Positions 1-8,972 of a DNA stretch of 33,373 nt are shown piece after piece. The notes below the pieces were generated by a model. The model saw only the letters and a list, made by a program, of their open reading frames with translations. It ran no database searches and was not told the DNA's origin. A program made the translations under genes and the position numbers. The DNA is from Teichococcus vastitatis (GTDB taxonomy: Bacteria; Pseudomonadota; Alphaproteobacteria; Acetobacterales; Acetobacteraceae), in the NCBI RefSeq assembly GCF_003604215.1, contig NZ_QXGS01000031.1, positions 1-33,373 on the forward strand, given 5' to 3'. Position 1 is the stretch's first letter; each line of letters begins with the position of its first letter.

Positions 1-17
1 GCTGGGGACCATGTTGG

Positions 18-1043
18 TCAGAGGTCGAGCAGTCGGGCGGGGCTGTCGCGGGTGATGCGGGCGCGGCGGCGGTAGGCCTGGGTGGTGGCGATGGTTTTCT
101 GCCGGGTGTGGTGCATCACCTGTTCGTCGAGGGCGCCGCGCAGATAGGCTTCGGTGATGAAGCCGGCGCGCAGGCCGTGCGGCGACAGCCGCTCGGCGGC
201 GTCCACCACCAGCCCGGCGCGCTCTGCCCGGCGGTGCAGGATGAAGCGGACGCCGGCCGGCCGCAGCCGCCCGCGCGGCCGGCCGCCGCGGGTCAGGCTG
301 GGAAACACCGCGCCCCATTCGATGCGCGCCCGCGCCAGCCAGGTTTCCATGGCCCGCACCGGGCAGGACAGCGGGTTCAGCCCGCGCGGAATGCCGATCC
401 GCGCGCCCTGCCGGTCCTGGTCGCCCTTGCTGCGCGGGATCTCCAGCGTCATGCCGTCGGCGGTGAAGCGCAGGTGCTCGCGGTCGATGCCGACGATCTC
501 CGAGCGGCGCAGCGCCCCGGCGAAGCCCACCAGCAGCAGGGCCTTGTCGCGCAGCCCGGTCATGTCGCTGCCGCAGGCGTCGAGCAGCCGCTTGACCTCG
601 GCCGAGGTGAGTGCCGCCGCCGGCCGGGTGGCGACGCCGTGCCGGCCGAGGATGCCGCGCAGCGTGGCGCGGATGGCCGGGTGCCGTGGCTCCCAGGGTA
701 GTCCTGCCTGGCGGTGGGCGTGGCCGATCGCGGCGAGGCGGCGCCACAGCCCGCTGCGCCCGAGTTGGCCTGCGAGGCTGGCCAGGTGGCCGGCGACCAG
801 CACGGGTGCCGCGGGCAATGGGGGGACGCCGCCGGCGGCGCACCAGGCCGCGAAGGCGGCCCAGTCGCTGGCATAGGCGCGGCGGGTGTTGGCGGACAGC
901 GCCTGGCCGGCATAGCGCGCCGCCTCGGCCAGGGCCGCGCCGACGGGTCCCTGCAGCAGGCGCCGCGCCTCGCTCGTGGCCGTGTCGGTGATCCAGGGCT
1001 GCGGGTCCGGCCGCAGCGCGGGCTTGTGGGGCTGGTCTGGCAT
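18..1043 (-). CDS. Tyrosine recombinase / phage-type integrase
   Basis: This 341-aa protein should catalyse site-specific DNA strand exchange through a covalent 3'-phosphotyrosine intermediate. The N-terminal half (about residues 45-130) looks like a SAM-like core-binding domain (NTRRAYASDWAAFAAWC). The C-terminal half carries the catalytic set: first Arg in GALRRSEIVGI, HGLR (HxxR motif), then MHHTRQKTIATTQAY containing the second His region and the nucleophilic Tyr near the C-terminus. Length and motif order match complete single-domain recombinases of the XerC/D and integron/phage integrase superfamily. It is transcribed away from the imu operon. A 19-bp perfect palindrome resembling a Xer-type crossover site lies about 100 bp upstream. 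Which subfamily it belongs to, and whether it is an integrase of a mobile island or a replicon dimer resolvase, cannot be settled from sequence alone. Confidence 0.93.
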   Translation of the reverse strand: MPDQPHKPALRPDPQPWITDTATSEARRLLQGPVGAALAEAARYAGQALSANTRRAYASDWAAFAAWCAAGGVPPLPAAPVLVAGHLASLAGQLGRSGLWRRLAAIGHAHRQAGLPWEPRHPAIRATLRGILGRHGVATRPAAALTSAEVKRLLDACGSDMTGLRDKALLLVGFAGALRRSEIVGIDREHLRFTADGMTLEIPRSKGDQDRQGARIGIPRGLNPLSCPVRAMETWLARARIEWGAVFPSLTRGGRPRGRLRPAGVRFILHRRAERAGLVVDAAERLSPHGLRAGFITEAYLRGALDEQVMHHTRQKTIATTQAYRRRARITRDSPARLLDL

Positions 1044-1142
1044 CGGCGTCCGTTCTGCGGCGCCGCCCTGCTGCGGCCCGTCTGCTGCCAGATTAGCCGG
1101 TTCGCGGAATCGGGCAAACCCGTCACTGCACGGTCATGATAG

Positions 1143-1161
1143 CGATAAGAACATCTTATCG
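1143..1161. repeat. 19-bp perfect palindrome, dif-like candidate recombination or operator site
   Basis: The sequence reads CGATAAGA-ACA-TCTTATCG, two perfect 8-bp arms around 3 bases. ATAA and TTAT are separated by 7 bases, close to the geometry of Xer sites (ATAA-6 to 8 bases-TTAT). It lies about 100 bp upstream of the recombinase start and about 170 bp upstream of the SOS box. It could be a crossover site for that recombinase or a regulator operator; the sequence does not decide. Confidence 0.45.
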
Positions 1162-1333
1162 AGGGTAATCGGGCGCGCTCCCATCCCGCCACGCCCCGAC
1201 AGATCAGGGGGGAGCGGTTCCTCTTTCGAGTGGACGTCGGGCACAGCCTTGAGGGCCTAGGCCGAGCAACTTGACGCGCGTCGGGAGCGTGACGGCTGGG
1301 CCGGGCTGAGGCGGAGCTTTTCAAAACTTTTTT

Positions 1334-1348
1334 GTTCGCTTTATGTTC
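1334..1348 (+). promoter_or_regulatory. LexA (SOS) box of the alphaproteobacterial type
   Basis: GTTC at 1334-1337 and GTTC at 1345-1348 are separated by exactly seven bases (GCTTTAT). GTTC-N7-GTTC is the known LexA recognition sequence of alphaproteobacteria. It sits 22 bp before the imuA start codon, where bound LexA would block transcription, so the whole imuA-imuB-small ORF-dnaE2 operon is predicted to be DNA-damage inducible. Confidence 0.85.
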
Positions 1349-1370
1349 TTCCTCCTTGCTAGAGGGAGAT

Positions 1371-2165
1371 ATGGCGAGCTTGGGCACATCAGCGCTGTTG
1401 GACGGTCTGCGCGAGCAGGTGGCCCGGATCGAGGGTCAGGGCGAGGGGCATAACCGCCCCGTGGTTCCGTTCGGCATCCCGGCCCTGGATGGCGGGCTGC
1501 CGCGCGGCGGCATGGCCCGCGGCGCCCTGCACGAGGTTGCCGGGGCAGGCGCCCATGTGGAGCACGCCTCGGCGGCCACCCTGCTGGTGGCAGGCATTCT
1601 GGCGCGGGCCGGTGGGCCTGTGCTGTGGGCATCGGAGCGCTTCGACCTGTTCGCGCCCGGCCTGGCCGGAGCCGGGCTGCAGGGGTCCCGGGTCGTGCAT
1701 GTGGAGGCGGGTCGCTCCGTTCTGCTGGCCATGGAGGAGGGCCTGCGCCATCCGGGGCTCGCGGGGGTGGTCGGGGAGTATTCGGGCCGCCTGGGCCTGA
1801 CGGCCTCACGTCGGCTGCAGCTCGCCGCCGAGTCGTCGGGCGCCATGGCCTTCCTGGTCCGGCGCGGACCCAGGCTGAACGACCTGCTGCTGTCGGAGCC
1901 CACGGCGGCGGTGACGCGCTGGAAGGTCGCTTGCCTGCCCTCGCCACCCCCCCTCGCCCACTCGCCCGGCACGCCCGGCCTGGGCCGGGCGCTGTGGCAA
2001 CTGGATCTGATGCGGTGCCGCGGCGGCGTGCCCGGCTCCTGGACCGTGGAGGCCTGTGATGCGCAGGGTCGTCTCGCTCTTCCTGCCGTTCTGGCCGACC
2101 GACCGGCTGCGGCGACGCCGGGCCGTGTCCACCGGCGCGCCGCACCAGGGCGAGCGGCCGCTTGA
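1371..2165 (+). CDS. imuA: ImuA, RecA-like mutasome accessory protein
   Basis: The 264-aa protein is the first gene of the SOS mutagenesis cassette. ImuA proteins are RecA-fold relatives that assist ImuB and DnaE2 in error-prone lesion bypass. Visible hallmarks are the N-terminal VPFGIPALDGGLPRGGMARGALHEV segment and the central LWASERFDLFAPGL and VVGEYSGRLGLTASRRLQLAAE blocks. The Walker A GKT/S of RecA is absent, as is usual for this family. ATG at 1371 was chosen because AGAGGGAG lies just upstream; an in-frame TTG at 1332 lies before and overlaps the SOS box and is unlikely. The 3' end overlaps imuB by about 110 bp, so the two are probably translationally coupled. The last 35 or so residues are Arg/Ala/Pro-rich and may be poorly folded. 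Confidence 0.9.
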   Translation: MASLGTSALLDGLREQVARIEGQGEGHNRPVVPFGIPALDGGLPRGGMARGALHEVAGAGAHVEHASAATLLVAGILARAGGPVLWASERFDLFAPGLAGAGLQGSRVVHVEAGRSVLLAMEEGLRHPGLAGVVGEYSGRLGLTASRRLQLAAESSGAMAFLVRRGPRLNDLLLSEPTAAVTRWKVACLPSPPPLAHSPGTPGLGRALWQLDLMRCRGGVPGSWTVEACDAQGRLALPAVLADRPAAATPGRVHRRAAPGRAAA

Positions 2166-3603
2166 GGCGCCGCTGGTGACCCGGAGGCAGGAAGGCAACC
2201 GGCAGGTCATTGCCGCCGCCAACCGGGCGGCGCTGGCGCTGGGCCTGCGCCCCGGCATGGCGCTGAGCCACGCGCAGGCCATGCTGCCGGGGCTGGAAGT
2301 GGCCGAGGCCGACCCGGAAGGAGACGCCGCGGCACTTGGCGAGCTGGCGGCCTGGTGCCTGCGTTGGTCGCCGCTTACCGCGGCGGCGCCGCCGGACGGT
2401 CTCTGGATCGACGCTTCGGGCTGCGCCCACCTGCATGGCGGCGAGAACAGCCTGCTGGCCGCCATCGTCACCTGCCTGGAGCGGGCCGGGATCGCCGCCC
2501 GGGCGTCCATCGCCGACACGCCCGGCGCCGCATGGGCCATCGCCCGCCACAGCACGCGGCCCACGGCCATCATCGGGCCGGGCGAGCAGAGGGACGCCCT
2601 GGCGCTGCTGCCAGTCGCGGCCCTGCGGATCGATGCTGGAACCGTGGCGGGGCTGCGGCGGCTCGGCATCGATCTCGTCGGGCAGCTCCTTTCCATGCCG
2701 CGCGGTCCTCTCGCCCGCCGTTTCGGCGGCGAAGTCCTGCGGCGGCTGGATCAGGCCACCGGGCATGAGGACGAGCCGCTCGCGCCGGTGCTGCCGCCGG
2801 ACGCCGCCCAGCATGCCGCCGTTTTCCTGGAACCGCTGCTGACCGCGACGGCGCTGGGCATCGCGGTGGAGCGCCTGGCCGCTCCTGTCTGCGCGCTGCT
2901 GGAGGCGGGCGGTCTCGGTGCCCGGCAGCTGGACCTGATCTTTGAGCGCGTGGACGACGCGGTACAGATCGTCCGGGCCGGAACTTCGCGGCCGTCCCGC
3001 GATGCCAATCATCTCAGCCGCCTGCTCAAGGAGCGGCTGGAGGGCGTGGAGCCAGGCTTCGGTGTTTCCGCCATGCGGCTGGTGGTCACCCTGGCCGAGC
3101 CGATCCTGCCCATCCAGCTCCGTTCCTCCCTGGCGCAGGACGAGGGCCAGGAGGTCGATCTGGCGCCGCTGGTGGATCGGCTGGCCAGCCGCTTCGGCGA
3201 GGAGCGGGTCTTCCGCATAATACCGCGGGAAAGCGACGTGCCCGAGCGCGCCATTCAGCTCGGCGCTCCCGGGGCGGCGGCCGGAGCAACCCCATGGCCG
3301 CCGGATCTGCGCCGCCCCGTGCGCCTGCTGAACCCGCCGCAGCCGGTCGAGGCTTTGTCGGCGCTGCCGGACCATCCGCCCGCCCTGTTCACCTGGCGCC
3401 GCGTCCGCCATCGCGTGCGGCGCGCCGACGGCCCCGAGCGCATCGCGGGCGAGTGGTGGCGCCGCACCGGCGAGGTTGCCGCGGTGCGCGACTACTGGGC
3501 CGTGGAGGACGAGGACGGGAACCGCTTCTGGCTGTTCCGGCGAGGGGATGGTGTTGATCCGGCGACGGGCGACCTGTCCTGGTTCCTGCACGGCATCTTT
3601 TGA
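2056..3603 (+). CDS. imuB: ImuB, Y-family polymerase-like mutasome hub
   Basis: A 515-aa Y-family-related protein that in characterised systems links the beta clamp, ImuA and DnaE2 and is itself thought catalytically dead. It begins with the [20 protein letters not shown] block in place of the DinB DxD catalytic motif. It then has the palm segment with [15 protein letters not shown] (the second acidic motif SxDE is not preserved), a helix-hairpin-helix-like [17 protein letters not shown], and [16 protein letters not shown]. The C-terminal domain ends with the typical [21 protein letters not shown] and WFLHGIF. GTG at 2056 or ATG at 2059 can start it; both lie inside imuA. Length fits the family (about 500 aa). 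The next gene begins at or just past the stop codon. Confidence 0.93.
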   Translation: MMRRVVSLFLPFWPTDRLRRRRAVSTGAPHQGERPLEAPLVTRRQEGNRQVIAAANRAALALGLRPGMALSHAQAMLPGLEVAEADPEGDAAALGELAAWCLRWSPLTAAAPPDGLWIDASGCAHLHGGENSLLAAIVTCLERAGIAARASIADTPGAAWAIARHSTRPTAIIGPGEQRDALALLPVAALRIDAGTVAGLRRLGIDLVGQLLSMPRGPLARRFGGEVLRRLDQATGHEDEPLAPVLPPDAAQHAAVFLEPLLTATALGIAVERLAAPVCALLEAGGLGARQLDLIFERVDDAVQIVRAGTSRPSRDANHLSRLLKERLEGVEPGFGVSAMRLVVTLAEPILPIQLRSSLAQDEGQEVDLAPLVDRLASRFGEERVFRIIPRESDVPERAIQLGAPGAAAGATPWPPDLRRPVRLLNPPQPVEALSALPDHPPALFTWRRVRHRVRRADGPERIAGEWWRRTGEVAAVRDYWAVEDEDGNRFWLFRRGDGVDPATGDLSWFLHGIF

Positions 3604-3617
3604 TCAAGGGCAATTTT

Positions 3618-3842
3618 GTGACGGACCAACCTCCCCTGCATCCCGCCTCGGCCGACGAGATCGCCGCCTCCTTATCCTATGCGCTCAGGTTCGACGGCCG
3701 GAAGCGCGTCCACCACGCCGACGAAGCCATGGCGCGCATCACGGCGGAGCGCCTGGTGCGGCATCTGGAACGCTGCGGCTACGTCCTGATGCGCAGGCCG
3801 GAGGCCGCGGCGCCGTCCACCACGCCGCATCACCAGCGGTGA
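3618..3842 (+). CDS. Small conserved-looking hypothetical protein inside the imu operon
   Basis: A basic, soluble protein of 74 aa from GTG 3618 or 80 aa from TTG 3600, which overlaps the imuB stop as TTGA. GTG 3618 is preferred because AAGGG lies 8-9 bases upstream. It shows no transmembrane segment, no signal and no metal motif. The core is [30 protein letters not shown], probably helical, followed by a short C-terminal YVLMRRP segment and a flexible Pro/Thr tail. Similar short proteins are, from memory, common hypothetical genes in Acetobacteraceae, but I know no function. Its stop overlaps the dnaE2 GTG (GTGA), so it is almost certainly co-translated with the mutasome genes. A role in DnaE2/ImuB action is inferred only from this position. 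Confidence 0.75.
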   Translation: MTDQPPLHPASADEIAASLSYALRFDGRKRVHHADEAMARITAERLVRHLERCGYVLMRRPEAAAPSTTPHHQR

Positions 3843-6800
3843 CGACGCCCTACGCCGAGCTGCAGGTCACCACCAATTATTCCTTTCTGCGCGGCGCCAG
3901 CCATCCCCAGGAGCTCTTCGCCCAGGCGGCCGCCCTGGGCCTGCCCGCCCTTGGCATCACCGACCGCAACAGCCTGGCGGGCATCGTGGCCTGCCACCGC
4001 CACGCCAGGGAATCCGGCGTGCGGCTGGTGGTGGGATGCCGCCTGGACCTGACGGACAGCCCGCCGGTGCTGGTCTATCCCACTGACCGCGAAGCCTATG
4101 CGCGCTTGTGCCGGCTGCTGTCCCTGGGCAAGGCGCGGGGTGGCGCCGGCCGCTGCGAGTTGGGATGGCGGGATCTGGCGGCGCATGCCGAAGGGCTTGT
4201 CGCCATCCTGCTGCCGGGCACGGCCGACGAGGATTTGCCGCTGATCCTGCACCGGCACCGCACCGCCTTCGGTGACCGCGCCTATCTGGCGCTGACGCTG
4301 CTGCGGCGCCCCGGCGACGCGGTGCGGCTGCGCCTGCTGGAGGACATGGCGCAGACGGCGGGCCTGCGCGCCGTCGTCACCGGCGACGTGCTCTACCACC
4401 ACCAGGACCGGCGCATCCTGCAGGACGTGGTCACCTGCATCCGCGAGGGCTGCACCATCGAGAGCGCCGGGTTTCGGCGGGAGCGCTCGGTGGACCGGCA
4501 GCTGCGCGAGCCGGAGGAGATGCAGCGGCTGTTCCGCCGCCATCCCGAGGCTCTGGCCCGCTCGCTGGAGATCATGGAACGCTGCCGCTTTTCCTTGGAC
4601 GAGCTGCGCTACCAATACCCGGACGAGGTCGAGGACCCCGCGCTGACGCCGCAACAGGCGCTCGAAGCCCTGGTTCACGAGGCGGCGCCGCGACGTTACC
4701 CGCAGGGGCTGCCCGCGGACGTGGCGGCGCAGCTCCGACACGAATTGCGGCTGATCGACGAGCTCGGCTACGCGTCCTACTTCCTGACCGTGCACAGCAT
4801 CGTCCGCTATGCCCGCAGCATCGGCATCCTGTGCCAGGGTCGCGGCAGCGCGGCCAATTCGGCGGTCTGCTACCTGCTGAGCATCACCTCCATCGATCCG
4901 GTCCGCTCGGGCCTCCTGTTCGAGCGCTTCGTCTCGGCCGAGCGCCGCGAGCCGCCGGACATCGATGTCGATTTCGAAAGCGAGCGGCGCGAGGAGGTCA
5001 TCCAGTGGATCTACGGCCGCTACGGCCGCGAGCGGGCGGCGCTCTGCGCCACGGTGATGCGGTTCCGCGCCCGCGGCGCCGTGCGCGACGTCGGCAAGGT
5101 CATGGGGCTGACGGAGGACGTGACGAGCGCCCTGTCGTCGCAAGTCTGGGGCTGGTCCGAGGAGGGCGTGCGGCCGGAGCACGCCGCCGAGCTCAACCTC
5201 GACATGGCCGACCGGCGATTGCGGCTGAGCCTGGAACTGGCGCGAGAGCTGATCGGCTTTCCCCGCCAGCTTGGGACCCATCCCGGCGGCTTCGTGCTGA
5301 CCCGCGATCGGCTGGATGATTTGGTTCCCATCGCGCCCGCCGCCATGGTCGGGCGGCAGGTGGTGGAGTGGGACAAGGACGACATCGACGAGCTCGGCTT
5401 CATGAAGGTCGACGTGCTGGGCCTCGGCATGCTGGGCTGCCTCCGGCGCGCCTTCGAACTGATGGAGGAGCATCGAGGCCTCGGCCTCGATATGGCCTCG
5501 GTCCCGGCCGAGGACCCGGCGACCTACGCCATGATCCGGCGCGCCGACACACTCGGCACCTTCCAGATCGAGAGCCGGGCGCAGATGGCCATGCTGCCGC
5601 GCATGAAGCCCACGACCTTCTACGACCTCGTCATCCAGGTTGCCATTGTCCGCCCCGGCCCGATCCAGGGCGACATGGTGCATCCCTATCTCCGGCGCCG
5701 CGAGGGGGTGGAGCAGCCCCATTATCCGCAGCCGGAGTTGCGGCGGGTGCTGGGCAAGACGCTGGGCGTGCCGCTGTTCCAGGAACAGGCCATGCAGGTC
5801 GCCATCCGGTGCGCCGGCTTCACGGCCACCGAGGCGGACCAGCTCCGGCGCTCCATGGCCACCTTCAAGTTCACCGGAGGCGTGTCGGTGTTCCGCGATA
5901 AGCTGGTCAACGGCATGGTGGAGCGCGGCTACACGCCTGAATTCGCCGAGCGGACCTTCGGGCAGCTGGAGGGCTTCGGCTCCTATGGCTTTCCCGAAAG
6001 CCACGCCGCCTCCTTCGCGCTGATCGCCTATGCCAGCGCCTGGGTGAAATGCCACCACCCGGAGGTGTTCTGCGTCGCCCTGCTGAACAGCCAGCCGATG
6101 GGCTTCTACGCGCCCGCCCAGGTGGTGAGGGACGCGCGGGAGCATGGCGTCGAGGTGTGCCCGGTCTGCGTCAACGCCTCACGCTGGGACTGCACGCTGG
6201 AAGCCGGCCAGGGTTCACGGCTGGCGGTGCGGCTGGGCCTGCGGATGGTGAAGGGCCTGAACAACGCCGATGCCGCGCGGCTGGTGGTCGGTCGCGGCGC
6301 CGAGCCCTATCGCAGCATCGAGGAGGTCTGGCGCCGCGCGGGCACCCCGCCCGCGGCCCTGGAGCGGCTGGCGGAGGCGGATGGCTTCGGCAGCCTGGGC
6401 GTGGACCGGCGCCGGGCGCTGTGGGAGGTGCGCGGGCTGACCGACGAGGCGCTGCCTTTATTCGCGGCGGCTGACCGGAACCGGATGCCGGACCCCGAGA
6501 TCGTCGAGGCGCCGGTCAGCCTGGCCGCCATGCGCGAGGGCCAGCAGGTGGTGGAGGATTACCGCAGCACCGGCCTGAGCCTGCGGCGGCACCCCCTCGC
6601 CTTCCTAAGGCGGGATCTGGCGGCCATGGGCATGGTCACCTGCGGCGAACTGGCATCGATCCGCGACGGCCAGCGAATTGCTCTCGCAGGCCTGGTGCTG
6701 GTGCGGCAGAAACCGGGCTCGGCCAAGGGCGTCATGTTCATCACCGTCGAGGACGAAACCGGCGTGGCCAATCTGATCCTTTGGCCCGCCCTGTTCGAGG

Positions 6801-7048
6801 AACGGCGCCGGGTGATTCTGTCGGCGGGCATGATGGGCTGCCGCGGCCGGGTGCAGCGCGAGGGCGAGGTGATCCACGTCGTTGTGCAGCAGGTGGAGGA
6901 CCTTACCGGAATGCTGCAGGGCATCGCGCAGCGGGATGGCGGCCAGGGTGACGCGACGGACCCAGCCCTGCAACGGGCGCGCGACATCTACATTCCGGAC
7001 CTGCGGCTGGGATCAGGAATCAAGGTGCCGACGCGGGATTTCAGGTAG
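3839..7048 (+). CDS. dnaE2: DnaE2 (ImuC), error-prone DNA polymerase III alpha-type subunit
   Basis: A 1069-aa C-family polymerase, the catalytic component of SOS-induced mutagenesis and translesion synthesis. The N-terminal PHP domain begins [19 protein letters not shown] and includes [12 protein letters not shown]. The palm has [14 protein letters not shown] and the catalytic acidic motif [14 protein letters not shown], followed by [73 protein letters not shown] and [33 protein letters not shown] are all typical of DnaE2. An OB-fold ([29 protein letters not shown]) lies near the C-terminus. The GTG at 3839 overlaps the preceding stop and places MTTPYAEL at the family start; the open frame further upstream is spurious. 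Length matches DnaE2 (about 1050-1100 aa), shorter than replicative DnaE1. Confidence 0.96.
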   Translation: MTTPYAELQVTTNYSFLRGASHPQELFAQAAALGLPALGITDRNSLAGIVACHRHARESGVRLVVGCRLDLTDSPPVLVYPTDREAYARLCRLLSLGKARGGAGRCELGWRDLAAHAEGLVAILLPGTADEDLPLILHRHRTAFGDRAYLALTLLRRPGDAVRLRLLEDMAQTAGLRAVVTGDVLYHHQDRRILQDVVTCIREGCTIESAGFRRERSVDRQLREPEEMQRLFRRHPEALARSLEIMERCRFSLDELRYQYPDEVEDPALTPQQALEALVHEAAPRRYPQGLPADVAAQLRHELRLIDELGYASYFLTVHSIVRYARSIGILCQGRGSAANSAVCYLLSITSIDPVRSGLLFERFVSAERREPPDIDVDFESERREEVIQWIYGRYGRERAALCATVMRFRARGAVRDVGKVMGLTEDVTSALSSQVWGWSEEGVRPEHAAELNLDMADRRLRLSLELARELIGFPRQLGTHPGGFVLTRDRLDDLVPIAPAAMVGRQVVEWDKDDIDELGFMKVDVLGLGMLGCLRRAFELMEEHRGLGLDMASVPAEDPATYAMIRRADTLGTFQIESRAQMAMLPRMKPTTFYDLVIQVAIVRPGPIQGDMVHPYLRRREGVEQPHYPQPELRRVLGKTLGVPLFQEQAMQVAIRCAGFTATEADQLRRSMATFKFTGGVSVFRDKLVNGMVERGYTPEFAERTFGQLEGFGSYGFPESHAASFALIAYASAWVKCHHPEVFCVALLNSQPMGFYAPAQVVRDAREHGVEVCPVCVNASRWDCTLEAGQGSRLAVRLGLRMVKGLNNADAARLVVGRGAEPYRSIEEVWRRAGTPPAALERLAEADGFGSLGVDRRRALWEVRGLTDEALPLFAAADRNRMPDPEIVEAPVSLAAMREGQQVVEDYRSTGLSLRRHPLAFLRRDLAAMGMVTCGELASIRDGQRIALAGLVLVRQKPGSAKGVMFITVEDETGVANLILWPALFEERRRVILSAGMMGCRGRVQREGEVIHVVVQQVEDLTGMLQGIAQRDGGQGDATDPALQRARDIYIPDLRLGSGIKVPTRDFR

Positions 7049-7329
7049 GGCAGGCCGAAGAGCCGGCCATCCCGTTCCACGCCATTATTCAAGGATCCAG
7101 TCGCGCCGCACCGCTTCCGCGGCGCTGCCTCTGACAGTAACGCGCGCAGCATCCCCCTCCCCCGAGGTGGCGCAGGCCCAGGCGGCGCGATCTATCCTGT
7201 GCGCCGCCACCCATATCTCAGGAGCGGGCCGTTCCACGGAAGAGCCCCACCATCGGCCCCGTGCTTTTCCACAAGCAGCCGGATCTGCGCCACCTTCCAA
7301 GTCTTGAGGACGTTCAGCCTCGCTGCGGA

Positions 7330-8673
7330 TCAGGCAGCCCGGATCTCCTTCAACAGGCCGGTCAGGGCCGCATTCAGGACGCCGGAGCTCTTGGCCAGAG
7401 TCCGGGACGATCCACTCAGGCGCTCGGCACCCTCGGCCGTGGCAGCGGCATCGCCACGGATGTCGCTCATCAATTGATCGACCTTGCCATTATGCGCTGC
7501 CGATTGTGCGGCGCTGCGTGCGATCTCTGCCGTGGCGGTTCCCTGCTCCTGAACGGAAGCTGCAATCGCAGCGATCAGCTCGTTGATGTTGTTGATGGTG
7601 CCGGCGATGCCCCGGATGGCCTCCACCGCCTTCTGGGTGGCCGCCTGCGTCTGGGCGATCTGCTGGCTGATCTCATCCGTTGCCCTGGCCGTCTGGCTCG
7701 CCAGGCTTTTGACTTCGCTGGCGACCACGGCGAAGCCCTTGCCGGCCTCACCGGCCCGCGCGGCCTCGATGGTGGCGTTCAAGGCCAGCAGATTGGTTTG
7801 GCCGGCGATGCTGCTGATCAGTTGCACCACATCCCCGATACGGCCGGCGCCCTCGGCCAAGGCCTGAACCACGCCATCGGTGTGCCGGGCATCGGCAACC
7901 GCGCGCTCCGCCATGGCCGCCGATTGTACGATGCGGCGGTTGATCTCGCTGACCGATGCGGAAAGCTGCTCGGCCGCCGCAGCCATGGTTTGCACGCCCG
8001 AGCTTGCCTCGACGGCAGCGCCGGCGGCCATTCCGGCCCGATCGGCCGAATGTGAAGCAGCGCTGGCAATCTGGCCTGCAGTCTCAACGAACTCCTGGGC
8101 CGATCGGTCGATCTCGCGGGCCACACCCAACATCTTGGCCTCGAACGCGCCCGCGACCTGCTCGGCCGCCTGCCTGCGGCTGGCCGTCTCGGCATCCGCA
8201 TAGGTCTCCAGGAGCAGTTCCAGGTCGAGCCAGGCTGCCTTCTGCAGCGCGTTGCGGAGGTTATGCTTGGCAGACGAGGCCTTCAGGCTGGTGAAGTGCG
8301 TGCAGGGCTGATCCAGCAGAAGGTCGCGGATCACGCCGTTCAGAACGATCGAGTGGCACAGCGTAACGGCATAGGCCGGAACTCCGCGCTCATAGAGAAC
8401 CGTTGCCAGGGCACGAGCTGATTCCATGAAGCCGGGGCCGATGCCGCCCGTGGCAACGCGCTGCCAATGCGCCAGCCGAACACGATGCACGGCGGGCTCC
8501 TTCAGCGCCGCCTGGATCTCCGGCCATCTGGCGAAGCGCGGGTGCAGTTCCTCAAGCAACTGGGGCATCCGCTGGCGCGCGAAATCGGCGCAGCGAACAC
8601 GCAGCATCTCCCACTCGGCTTCCGTGATGGCAAAGGCCTCGAAACGCGCGAGCTGTGCCTGATCGTGACTCAT
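7330..8673 (-). CDS. Soluble methyl-accepting chemotaxis protein with globin-like sensor domain
   Basis: A 447-aa cytoplasmic chemoreceptor with no transmembrane helix. Residues 1 to about 170 resemble the globin-coupled sensor/protoglobin fold ([26 protein letters not shown]...). From about 180 onward is a helical linker and the MCP signalling module with the hairpin tip [37 protein letters not shown], which contacts CheA/CheW. Aligned without gaps to the HemAT globin as I recall it, His69 matches but the haem-binding proximal His position is Leu93, so the domain may not bind haem in the standard way. No CheR/CheB pentapeptide is seen at the C-terminus (GLLKEIRAA). It is divergent from the GAF/EAL gene, suggesting a shared signalling role; no che genes are in the window. 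Confidence 0.9.
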   Translation of the reverse strand: MSHDQAQLARFEAFAITEAEWEMLRVRCADFARQRMPQLLEELHPRFARWPEIQAALKEPAVHRVRLAHWQRVATGGIGPGFMESARALATVLYERGVPAYAVTLCHSIVLNGVIRDLLLDQPCTHFTSLKASSAKHNLRNALQKAAWLDLELLLETYADAETASRRQAAEQVAGAFEAKMLGVAREIDRSAQEFVETAGQIASAASHSADRAGMAAGAAVEASSGVQTMAAAAEQLSASVSEINRRIVQSAAMAERAVADARHTDGVVQALAEGAGRIGDVVQLISSIAGQTNLLALNATIEAARAGEAGKGFAVVASEVKSLASQTARATDEISQQIAQTQAATQKAVEAIRGIAGTINNINELIAAIAASVQEQGTATAEIARSAAQSAAHNGKVDQLMSDIRGDAAATAEGAERLSGSSRTLAKSSGVLNAALTGLLKEIRAA

Positions 8674-8972
8674 AAGGGTCGTTGCCTGTTATGCGGTGCG
8701 TCAGCCATCCTAGCGAACAGATCTTTGCTGAAGATTAAGATCCTCCGGCATCGATCACTTGATTGCGCCTCGGCTTGGGAACGTCCTGCCTTCAACCCGG
8801 CCCTGCGAGGATTTCTCCGGACGTCGATGCGGAGAGTTCGATGCGGCAGGCGAGCGCTGAGGCCACTCGGCGATGGCATGAGAGCCATAAACTTACACTT
8901 CGCACATACATTCTTCCTATGCTTGGCGCCACGCTGAAAGACCGGATGCCAGGGAAGTCAAGGGTGAGCGCC

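Noticed and set aside
108-991. Long plus-strand open frames opposite the recombinase
   Set aside because: They are antisense shadows caused by high GC third positions; the translations are Arg/Gly/Ala/Pro-rich with no domain.
1321-3591. A 756-codon minus-strand frame opposite imuA/imuB
   Set aside because: Low-complexity Arg/Gly/Pro translation and complete overlap with two recognised genes; a GC artefact.
3830-6145. A 771-codon minus-strand frame opposite dnaE2
   Set aside because: His/Gln/Arg-rich shadow of the polymerase gene with no recognisable motif.
7085-7300. 71-codon minus-strand frame between dnaE2 and the chemoreceptor gene
   Set aside because: Composition is somewhat protein-like, and a second frame there (LKTWKVAQIRLLVEKHG) also looks like a relic, but neither shows a family or a convincing start; not enough to call a gene.
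8763-8972. N-terminal extension of the GAF/EAL gene to ATG 8763
   Set aside because: The added 70 residues lack homology-like character and the ribosome site at 8961-8968 favours ATG 8973.
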